NCBI GenBank assembly: GCA_020160935.1
Contig: JAIUPL010000004.1
Location: forward strand, 227,253 to 291,252
Direction: 5' to 3'
DNA length: 64,000 nucleotides
Source: Bacteroidota bacterium
GTDB lineage: Bacteria > Bacteroidota > Bacteroidia > Chitinophagales > Saprospiraceae
The notes beneath the pieces were generated by a model, which saw only the letters and a program-made list of their open reading frames with translations, was not told the DNA's origin and searched no databases. The translations under genes were made by a program, and so were the position numbers. This document shows positions 37,838 to 45,533 of the stretch, one piece after another (position 1 is the stretch's first letter; every line of letters begins with the position of its first letter).

Positions 37838-40027
37838 TTATTTTTTGCGTTGTGCAAACAGCCATTCTAACACGGCCGGGTTGTAGTAGGTAATGTCCCA
37901 GATATTGTGCCCGAAGGTGGAGTATTCGGTGTACTTGATTGGGCTGCCCGCTTTTTTGAGCGCTTCCACGATTTGCCAGTCATATTTGGGATACACCGCA
38001 TCGTCGAGGCGGCCGTGGAAGGCCCAGATAGGGATATTTTTTATTTTGTAGGCAAACGCGGGGTCGGCGCCACCGCACACAGGCAGGCCTGCGGCAAACA
38101 AGTCGGGACGGCGCATCATCAGATCATAGGTGCCAAATCCGCCCATACTCAAACCGGTGATGTAGATTCTTTTCCGATCGATGTTCGGGTTTTCCCGCAG
38201 CATTTTATCAATCAGTTCGATCACCATTTTACCACTGGGGCTGTAGGTGGAATCGTTGAACGCCACTTTCTCCCAGTCGCGGCTCACGCCACCCCACACT
38301 TCTTCGGGCGGGCATTGGGGCACGAGCAGGTAGCACGGATGGTTTTTGAGTGTATTTTTTTCGCAAAAGGCATGCACGCCGTTGCGCATCTGTTCGTTGT
38401 TGCCAGTGCCGCGTTCGCCGGAGCCATGGAGGAATATGACCAGCGGGTATTTTTGTCCCGCCGTTTTTTTGACGGGCTCCATCAACTGGTATAGCAGTTG
38501 TTGGCCCTCGGCGCCGTCATATGTCAGTCTTTTGAAAAAACTGTTGGGTTCTACAGGCACATCCTTATTGGGCCGGGCTTTTTGGCCGTCGGCAAATACG
38601 ACGCCTTTCAGCGCATTGGCAGCCTCGGGGCTGTCGATCCAGCCGCCTTTGAAACCTGCGCGTTTTAGCCCCTGAACGATGTAGGGATTTTTTTTCAACA
38701 GGTTCCAGATCAGGCCCGTACGATAGTTTTCTATCATCAAAACAATGGGCCCCTGATCGATGCCGAGATAGTCGCGATCGACCCAAAATGGATATCCTTT
38801 TTGTGCATTGGGGGAGCGGCTCAGATCAGTGAAGGTTTCGTTGTATCCATCAAAAAAGCCGTACGGGCCCACCGGCCAGCGATTCCAAAGGTGCTCTGCG
38901 AGCGGCAATACGTATTCGGGTGCAAAAGGCATAGAGGCAAGCGCCGCCGTCGGGGCAATAGTGCCATCGTCTTCCTGATAATCGATGGCTACGCCGCGCG
39001 CATCGTAACCCGGGGCGAAAAAACGTTGGCCATTGTGTTCCATTTCTGCATCAGGACCGTCGCCGGCGGTTAGGCCCCATACATTTTCGCCATAGCCTTT
39101 GAATTTCAGCGGGTTATCAATGCAGTATTGCCGGTTGGCAAGGGTGGCACGACGACTGTTTTCGAAGTAGTCGATGCCCATTTTTTTCATATAGGGGTCT
39201 TGTATTCCTTTAAAATCGATCCAGCACTGGCTGTATTGGTGCCCGAACAAAGGACCAAAGTTGACCATATCCTGGCCTTTGAAGGTGGCGCGGAAATAGG
39301 GTTTGCACCACGATTCCCAAGCATTGGCTGGAATGGGGTGCGTAGGAGACCCCATTGCCATGACGACCAGCAACATGGCCTCGTTGTAACCGCGCCAGTC
39401 GGCAGGCAGAAACCCGCGTTCCGGGAACCAGCCCATGCTCAGACGATGGTGTTCGTTCATGTACCAGTCGAATTCAACCCGGCGGAATAAAAAATCGGCG
39501 TTTTCGCGGATGGCCTTTTCAACAGGTTCGTCGTGGTCGAAGTAACTCATGCAGGAGAGCACCCCGGCCATCAGCAGGCCGGTATCGATACTCGACAGTT
39601 CTACATTTTTGAAACGAAGGGCAGTTTGATTGTCGAGAAAGTGGTAAAACCAACCTTTATAGCCGGCTACTCCACTGGGTTGGGGGCCCTGGGGCAATTT
39701 TTTTAATACTTCAAGGGTTTTGAGCACTCGTTCGGCTGCCTGTGCGCGGGTGATCCAGCCGCGTTCGGCTCCTACCAGATAGGCAGAAAGTCCAAATCCG
39801 GTCGACGCTACGCTGGAAAAATCGACTCTGGGGTAGCGATCCGGAATCTGAAAATTGACAGGATTTGCCAATTCCCAGAAAAAAAGAAAGTTCCGCCGTT
39901 GCAGTTCGTCAAGAGAAAATGGTCCGTTCGGAGTATGAGATGTAGCAGGGGCAGACGGGTTTTGTTGTGACAGCAACCCGATAAAAGGCAGCATGCAGAG
40001 CCATATCAATAACAAATAACGCAGCAT
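37838..40027 (-). CDS. GH144-type glucanase fused to an alpha/beta-hydrolase esterase
   Basis: About 729 residues from the preferred start (signal MLRYLLLIWLCMLPFIGL; an ATG 132 bp earlier has no signal logic). Residues about 40-460 match the glucoamylase-like (PF10091/GH144) family: FFWELANP, STGFGLSAYLVGAERGWITR, then ELSSIDTGLLMAGVLSC and APTAALASMPFAPEY. The C-terminal 250 residues form a PHB-depolymerase-like esterase: LVIFLHGSGERG (oxyanion), nucleophile Ser near 627 in TGLSMGGFG, Asp near 675 in FHGRLDDAV and His near 707 in TFGHN. There is no T9SS domain, so it is probably periplasmic. The fusion suggests that acyl groups are removed from the glucan as it is cut. Confidence 0.85.
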   Translation of the reverse strand: MLRYLLLIWLCMLPFIGLLSQQNPSAPATSHTPNGPFSLDELQRRNFLFFWELANPVNFQIPDRYPRVDFSSVASTGFGLSAYLVGAERGWITRAQAAERVLKTLEVLKKLPQGPQPSGVAGYKGWFYHFLDNQTALRFKNVELSSIDTGLLMAGVLSCMSYFDHDEPVEKAIRENADFLFRRVEFDWYMNEHHRLSMGWFPERGFLPADWRGYNEAMLLVVMAMGSPTHPIPANAWESWCKPYFRATFKGQDMVNFGPLFGHQYSQCWIDFKGIQDPYMKKMGIDYFENSRRATLANRQYCIDNPLKFKGYGENVWGLTAGDGPDAEMEHNGQRFFAPGYDARGVAIDYQEDDGTIAPTAALASMPFAPEYVLPLAEHLWNRWPVGPYGFFDGYNETFTDLSRSPNAQKGYPFWVDRDYLGIDQGPIVLMIENYRTGLIWNLLKKNPYIVQGLKRAGFKGGWIDSPEAANALKGVVFADGQKARPNKDVPVEPNSFFKRLTYDGAEGQQLLYQLMEPVKKTAGQKYPLVIFLHGSGERGTGNNEQMRNGVHAFCEKNTLKNHPCYLLVPQCPPEEVWGGVSRDWEKVAFNDSTYSPSGKMVIELIDKMLRENPNIDRKRIYITGLSMGGFGTYDLMMRRPDLFAAGLPVCGGADPAFAYKIKNIPIWAFHGRLDDAVYPKYDWQIVEALKKAGSPIKYTEYSTFGHNIWDITYYNPAVLEWLFAQRKK

Positions 40028-40122
40028 CAAAGGAGAGTGTGGGATGAAAAAAATCGATACAGATTCAGCAGTGCAGGCAATGAAGGGGCGAGTAAACGGC
40101 AGCCTCAAAAGGCAAGCAAATA

Positions 40123-40148
40123 GTGGCACGCCCCGAAAGGCGTGCCAC
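40123..40148 (-). other. intercistronic hairpin in the PUL
   Basis: A perfect 10-bp stem (GTGGCACGCC with GGCGTGCCAC) and 6-base loop lies 11 bp after the stop codon of the six-module gene (minus strand). It has no proper T-run, so it may stabilise the upstream message or partially attenuate, and not fully terminate. Confidence 0.6.
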
Positions 40149-40159
40149 ATCACATGCAA

Positions 40160-43100
40160 TTATTGTTTGATAAATTTCGCGTTGCCGATCAGCACACCTT
40201 TCTGGTTGTATCCAGCCAGCATGTATACGCCTGCAGGCAAAGATTCAACGTTGATGTTGGCGCGCAAATCGAGGTTCATGCTGTGGGTCAGCACTACCTG
40301 TCCAAATGCATTGCGTACTTCCAGGCGCTCGATGTCGCGGAAGTTTTCAACGCTCAGTACGGTACTCACAGGGTTCGGAGAAATCTTCATCGGTTCTACC
40401 GGCAGCGGGTGCCAGGTTCCCACGATACCACACTGACCGTCGCCGATCGAAATATCATCGAAGTAGGAAATCACATTCGATGTGCCGTTGCCCGGGCCTT
40501 TCCAGTCGAAGAAGATCGTAAAGCGATAGTATTTCGCGTTGTCAGGAGCCGTAGCAAAGTTGTGGAACGTGTTTTCCCACTGGTTGGTGACGGTATTGGC
40601 AAACGGAATTTCCGTAGCAGGCAGGCTGAGACCCGATTTGTCGTATTCTACTTTCAGTACGAAGGTATCCAGGTGGTCCATGTAAATTTTGGCGCGCATT
40701 TCCTTGATGCCTTTGAAATCAATAGGTGCGTCCAGGTCGGTGTAGAAACCCGTGAAGTTGCCACCGTCAGATGGTTTTACGAATTTACCAACTTTGGAAG
40801 ACGTATTTACAGCATCCGGATCCGGGTTGTCTACCACCTCAAACGGCTGGTTGTAAGAGCCCTGGTCGAAGTAGTTGAATGCCGTGATCGTGGTAGCAGG
40901 CGTTTCGAAGTCGAGGATACAGCCGTTGTAACCCTGGCGTTTCCATTCGATTTCGTCTACGTAGTACGTGCCGCCACCTGCTTCGTTGGTTACATTGAAG
41001 AAAATTACCAACTGCGTACCGTTGCTGTAACTGGCAGGCGGGTTGCTGAAGTCGATCAGGAAAGTGGTCCATTTGTTGGCGCCATTGGCCGGAACGGTAT
41101 CAAACACTTCATACTGGCCCTGACCGCCCTGCAATTTGAACAGGAATGGAACATTGCCTGCTGGCGACCAAACTTTTACCTGCAGTTGATTGAATACACT
41201 CAGATCAGGTGAACCGTTCAACTGGAAGCCGATGCCTGCATAAGCACCTGGCGGGTCGTTGTATTCACCTACTTTAATGGTCGGGTTGTCGTTGTTGATA
41301 TGCGGGTTGTTCACTGCTTCGAGGTCGTCAGCGCCGTAGAATACGTTTACATAGTTGCGCTGGCACTCGAAGTTGTCTACAATATTCGTGTTGGGTTCTA
41401 CATCCAGGCAAGGATCGGTGGTGGTGAGGCCCTGGCGCAGGTTGTCGATGCACCATGACTGGCCTACAGCAACGGTACCGGGATCGAACAGGATGCGAAT
41501 TTCCTGGAAGTCGGTAGTAGCGTTAAAAGCAGAGAAGTCGAAGGAGAGGGTTTCCCATTCGCCGGGGGTCTGCACTTTGGCAGTGGCTTCCTGGCTGCCC
41601 GTCGTGGCGGAAATCAGTTGGAAGGTTACCTGCGTCTGACCTGCTACGGCGGCGGTTGGGCTGAGGACGTCGAGGTTGAACTGCGGGAAAAGGCTCAGGT
41701 CAAACGGATTTACGGAAAGAATTTGCAGGGTCGACAGGTTGGAAGCGCCTTTGGAGTAGCAACCAACTTTGGTGGAATTGTTCACACCGCCCGGATTCGG
41801 GTTGTCGGTCGGGCCAGTGAAATTACCATGCAATACGGTTTGCAGGTCGAGCGCCAGCCAGCCAAGGTTAAGTTCGGTGCCCTGGAAATCTTCTATCGGA
41901 GCCAGTTCGGTTGGCGCCGACAATTTGATGTTGTCGAAGTAGTACACATCACCCGCTTCGCCATTGGCGCCTGCGCCGAAGAACAGTACCAGGCGTTTGT
42001 CGCCCAGGCCTGCACGGCTGCTAAAATCAGCGGTGTAGGTAACCCAGGTATTGGCTTCCTCGATCGGAATCCACTGTTCCTTGTTACCATTCGGGCCTTC
42101 AATTTTCAGCAACATATTGCCGGTTTTCGGCGCCCACACCTGGACGCTGAACTGGTTGCGTACACTCAGGTCGATGGGATCTTCATAGTCGATTACCAGT
42201 GCGGCGTATTCAGTGCCGTCGCCGGCAGGGCGATTCCACTGACCTACTTTTTTGGAAGCATTGTCGCCATCCACATCGGGGTTGGATATAACTACCAGGC
42301 TGTCCCAGCCCACTCCGTAGATAGCATTGCGGGTGCAATCAAAATCATCGATCACATCCGGGTCCGGGTCAGTGTCGGGGCACTGATCGGGTACTGCATA
42401 GATATTGTCGATGTAGTAGGTAGCGGTGCTGCCCGTGACACCCGGAGAGAAGGCAATCAGGAATTTGGTGATCGTGGTAAAATCAGCGGAAGCAGAGAAA
42501 TCTACGGTGTATTCCTGCCATTCATTGGCAACTGCTACGTTCAATACTTTTTCCTGAAATTCGCCCGAACCTTCAATTTTGAACAACACTTTGGTAGGTT
42601 CCGGCGCCCACAGGTGGAAACGGAACTGATTGAAGTTGGTCAAATCGATGGGCGCAGCCAGGGTGCCGAATGCGAAACTGTAATCAACACCCGGGTTGTT
42701 GGTAAACGAACCCACTGTAGCCGAACTGTTGATCTGGTTAGGATCAGGATTGGCAACCGTGCCGTTGTAGGTACCGTTGATGCTGATCCAGTTGATACCG
42801 GATGGCGTTTCGAAATCTTCGTAGTTCCGTTGCGCTTTTACTGCGCGAATATCGTCGAAGAAGAACGTGCTGCCATCGAAGACAAACGAGTTGAAGGAAA
42901 GTACGATACGGTTCAGTGTTGTGGCACTGGCGCCTCCCGACAAGTCGAAGGTGTATTCCACCCACTGGTTGGCAGCCGTGATGTCGACAAATTTTTCTGT
43001 AAATGAGCCGCCGCCTACTGTCTCCAGTTTGAACAGGATTTTACCTGTGGCCACCGGCGACCATACTTTCATTTTAAATTGGTTGAATTCTGAAATATCA

Positions 43101-43345
43101 ACCGCATTGGGCAAATTAGCCAGGTTGAAACAGAAATCAAATGTGTTAACGTTGGTGTACGAACCAACTGTGGCAGAACCGTTGACAGCGTCAGGGCTTG
43201 GGTTCGGCACAGTACCGTTGTAGACACCGTTCAGGCCTGTCCAGGTGAGTCCGGAACCGCCTTCAAAGTCTTCATAAACGACCTGAGCGGATAAACCGAA
43301 GCAACTGAGGAGGGCCATCAAGGTAGCGAGGAATTGCTTTTTCAT
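40160..43345 (-). CDS. secreted protein with six jelly-roll-like (CBM-type) modules and T9SS domain
   Basis: 1061 residues, signal peptide MKKQFLATLMALLSCFGLSAQ. Six successive modules of roughly 160-170 residues each begin with an E/D-DF motif (YEDFEGGSG, YEDFETPSG, IDDFDCTRN, IEDFQGTEL, VDNFECQRN, LDFETPATT). Each contains PDAVN/NPDP, SVQVWAP-like and YYIDNI/YFDNI strands typical of beta-jelly-roll carbohydrate-binding domains. A T9SS type A domain closes it (KISPNPVSTVLSVENF). No catalytic residues are evident. Position between two GH144 genes suggests that it captures the polysaccharide at the cell surface. The carbohydrate-binding role is inferred from fold-like pattern and context. Confidence 0.75.
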   Translation of the reverse strand: MKKQFLATLMALLSCFGLSAQVVYEDFEGGSGLTWTGLNGVYNGTVPNPSPDAVNGSATVGSYTNVNTFDFCFNLANLPNAVDISEFNQFKMKVWSPVATGKILFKLETVGGGSFTEKFVDITAANQWVEYTFDLSGGASATTLNRIVLSFNSFVFDGSTFFFDDIRAVKAQRNYEDFETPSGINWISINGTYNGTVANPDPNQINSSATVGSFTNNPGVDYSFAFGTLAAPIDLTNFNQFRFHLWAPEPTKVLFKIEGSGEFQEKVLNVAVANEWQEYTVDFSASADFTTITKFLIAFSPGVTGSTATYYIDNIYAVPDQCPDTDPDPDVIDDFDCTRNAIYGVGWDSLVVISNPDVDGDNASKKVGQWNRPAGDGTEYAALVIDYEDPIDLSVRNQFSVQVWAPKTGNMLLKIEGPNGNKEQWIPIEEANTWVTYTADFSSRAGLGDKRLVLFFGAGANGEAGDVYYFDNIKLSAPTELAPIEDFQGTELNLGWLALDLQTVLHGNFTGPTDNPNPGGVNNSTKVGCYSKGASNLSTLQILSVNPFDLSLFPQFNLDVLSPTAAVAGQTQVTFQLISATTGSQEATAKVQTPGEWETLSFDFSAFNATTDFQEIRILFDPGTVAVGQSWCIDNLRQGLTTTDPCLDVEPNTNIVDNFECQRNYVNVFYGADDLEAVNNPHINNDNPTIKVGEYNDPPGAYAGIGFQLNGSPDLSVFNQLQVKVWSPAGNVPFLFKLQGGQGQYEVFDTVPANGANKWTTFLIDFSNPPASYSNGTQLVIFFNVTNEAGGGTYYVDEIEWKRQGYNGCILDFETPATTITAFNYFDQGSYNQPFEVVDNPDPDAVNTSSKVGKFVKPSDGGNFTGFYTDLDAPIDFKGIKEMRAKIYMDHLDTFVLKVEYDKSGLSLPATEIPFANTVTNQWENTFHNFATAPDNAKYYRFTIFFDWKGPGNGTSNVISYFDDISIGDGQCGIVGTWHPLPVEPMKISPNPVSTVLSVENFRDIERLEVRNAFGQVVLTHSMNLDLRANINVESLPAGVYMLAGYNQKGVLIGNAKFIKQ

Positions 43346-43465
43346 GCTTGCTCCATTAGAATGGTTAGTGAAAAAAATTGGTTGGTAATTGTTTGTTGTA
43401 TCGGCTTCGGGGTGGCATGCAGATTAGGAATGTTATAAACTGGTTGTGTGATCGGTATCTGGGGT

Positions 43466-45328
43466 TTAATCTTTTTGAACTACTATTTTCAGGGTAACCG
43501 ATTCGTTTTGTTCGTTGGACACCGAAAGCAGGTATATTCCCGGCGCCAGCCCTTCCAGAGGCAGGGAATCCTGCCAGGCACTACCGGAAACTTTTTTTCT
43601 GTCAAATACCGGTCGTATCCGTTGCCCATCGGCCGACCAAAGCCATGCGTTCAGGGTCTGTGGTCGGTTAAGCGCAATTTCAATAGAAAGATTGGTGCTC
43701 GTTCCCGCCGGATTCGGCCATGCCGCCACGTCAAATCCTTTGTTTTTCAAGTTGAGTTCATGCGTGGCCGTCGCATCCTCTACAAAACCAATAGCATCCA
43801 GTGCAGGCTGTATTTCCGGGTTTTGCATAAACAGATTCCACAACAGGCCCGTACGATAGTTTTCAATCATGCCCACAATCGGGCCCTGATCGATGGCCAG
43901 GTAGGATGAGGCATACCAGTTCTGGTCGAGGTTGAAGGCATCGTAAAATCCGTATAGCCCCCACAGTTTTTCGCCTTGTTCGCGGTAAAACCAGCGCATC
44001 GCTCTCAGGCTTTCTTCTGGTGTGTAGGGCATGGAAGCCAGAGCCGCCGTAGGCGCCACGGTGCCATTGTCGTTGGCTGCTACGATGTCGTGCGCTGCAT
44101 AGCCGTTTTGCTGGTCGCAAGAAGTGAGCCCCCAGCAGTCGGCCGAGTAACCCTCATGATTTTCCGGATTGGCAATGGCGTAATTGTATTGTATGAGGGC
44201 GTGGTTGCGGTTGCGAACGAAATAGTTGCAGTAGGAATCTCGGATGCCACGAGGGTCAAAACCCAGGTAAGAGTAATGTGCAAAAAACATGGGGCCGCCG
44301 CCGAAAGGCCCGCAATAGATCGGATATCCGAAATGAACGGCCCCATTGGCGTAGTTGACTGAGGTCCAGCCCGTTTGATACAGGCTACCAGGCACCGGAT
44401 GCGTAGGCGATGCTGCGGCCAGGATGTACACGATTTGCGCTTCAAAAAAGCCGCGCAATTGGAAATTCATTTGCCAGCCGTAGTTGGGCGACCAGTGCCA
44501 ATACAGCACAGGGCTGTTGTTCCTCCTGAACCAGTCCCACTCCACATCTTCCCACAGGCCGGTAATGACGCTGCGCACCGCATCTTCCAGTGGCGTGTCC
44601 TGATTAAAATACTGTCGGGCGGCGAGCAGCCCCTGCATCAGGAAAGCCGTTTCCACGAGGTCGGCGCCATTGTCGTACTGACTAAAAGGTACCACATTGC
44701 CGGTGTTACCATTGATCCAGTGCGGGAATGCGCCGTGGTACGTATCTGCAAACTGGAGAAAAGATACGATTTGTACCATTCGGTTTACGGCTTCGTCGCG
44801 GGTAATCCAGCCGCGCTCTGCCGCCACTACAATAGACATGATGCCGAATCCCGAACCTCCGGTGGTCACAATATTAGGATCGCCGTTGTTGCGCTCTCGG
44901 GCCAAGCCTGCATTCGGGTGGGCATAATCCCAGAAATAGCGGAACGTAGCACGCTGCACCATATCGAGCATTTGTTCGTCGGACATGGTATAGGTAGTGG
45001 CGGTAGCGGGTTCTGAAAAATCGCTTTCCGTGCCATTGGTGGCTACAGTTTTTAGTTTGTACTGGAATGTAGTGCCGATTTGGGAGGCGCCGGTCCAGTC
45101 GAGCGCAGCGTTCAGGTTATCAACCTGTTTTAAAAACTGGAAATCGCCGCTGTCGCCTGTGCGCCTGAAAATTTTGTAGCCCAGGATGTTGGAGCCTGCT
45201 ACTGGCTGCCACCTGAGTTCGACATGTCGTTCGTAGGCGGTAGCAGAAAACCCTGCAGGAGGGGATTGACCGTTGACAAGCGCGGCTGCCGAAACAACAA
45301 AAAAGATAAGTAGGCTGAATTTGTTCAT
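43466..45328 (-). CDS. secreted GH144-type endo-glucanase with Fn3 and T9SS domains
   Basis: 620 residues. Signal peptide (MNKFSLLIFFVVSAAALVNG), fibronectin-III domain (about 25-112, PPAGFSATAYERHVELRW to SEPATATTY), then a GH144/glucoamylase-like catalytic domain (about 115-530: FRYFWDYAHPNAGLARER, GGSGFGIMSIVVAAERGWIT, DLVETAFLMQGLLAARQYF, APTAALASMPYTPEE, DQGPIVGMIENYRTGLLW). A T9SS type A domain follows (VAAWPNPAGTSTNLS to LAPGIYLLSVSN). Founding GH144 enzymes are endo-beta-1,2-glucanases from Bacteroidota. The T9SS domain places this one outside the cell, in contrast to the fusion enzyme at 37838. Confidence 0.85.
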   Translation of the reverse strand: MNKFSLLIFFVVSAAALVNGQSPPAGFSATAYERHVELRWQPVAGSNILGYKIFRRTGDSGDFQFLKQVDNLNAALDWTGASQIGTTFQYKLKTVATNGTESDFSEPATATTYTMSDEQMLDMVQRATFRYFWDYAHPNAGLARERNNGDPNIVTTGGSGFGIMSIVVAAERGWITRDEAVNRMVQIVSFLQFADTYHGAFPHWINGNTGNVVPFSQYDNGADLVETAFLMQGLLAARQYFNQDTPLEDAVRSVITGLWEDVEWDWFRRNNSPVLYWHWSPNYGWQMNFQLRGFFEAQIVYILAAASPTHPVPGSLYQTGWTSVNYANGAVHFGYPIYCGPFGGGPMFFAHYSYLGFDPRGIRDSYCNYFVRNRNHALIQYNYAIANPENHEGYSADCWGLTSCDQQNGYAAHDIVAANDNGTVAPTAALASMPYTPEESLRAMRWFYREQGEKLWGLYGFYDAFNLDQNWYASSYLAIDQGPIVGMIENYRTGLLWNLFMQNPEIQPALDAIGFVEDATATHELNLKNKGFDVAAWPNPAGTSTNLSIEIALNRPQTLNAWLWSADGQRIRPVFDRKKVSGSAWQDSLPLEGLAPGIYLLSVSNEQNESVTLKIVVQKD

Positions 45329-45533
45329 GGTACGTTTCTTGCTTTGCCCCGATTGGACACATTGCTGAAACCGAAATACACGATTTCAGGGGCTGGCCCA
45401 ACTGCCTTTTCATTTTTGGAAATAAATTCGGCAGCCGGCGTCAACTACAGCATGAAATTACGGGCAGATCAGCAGAAACATATAAAAAGGCACCTCACCA
45501 CTACTACGCCACGCCTAATTTAGACAGAAACGG

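Noticed and set aside
41618..43006. Rightward ORF of 462 residues
   Set aside because: Antisense to the six-module protein gene, which has signal peptide, repeats and sorting domain.
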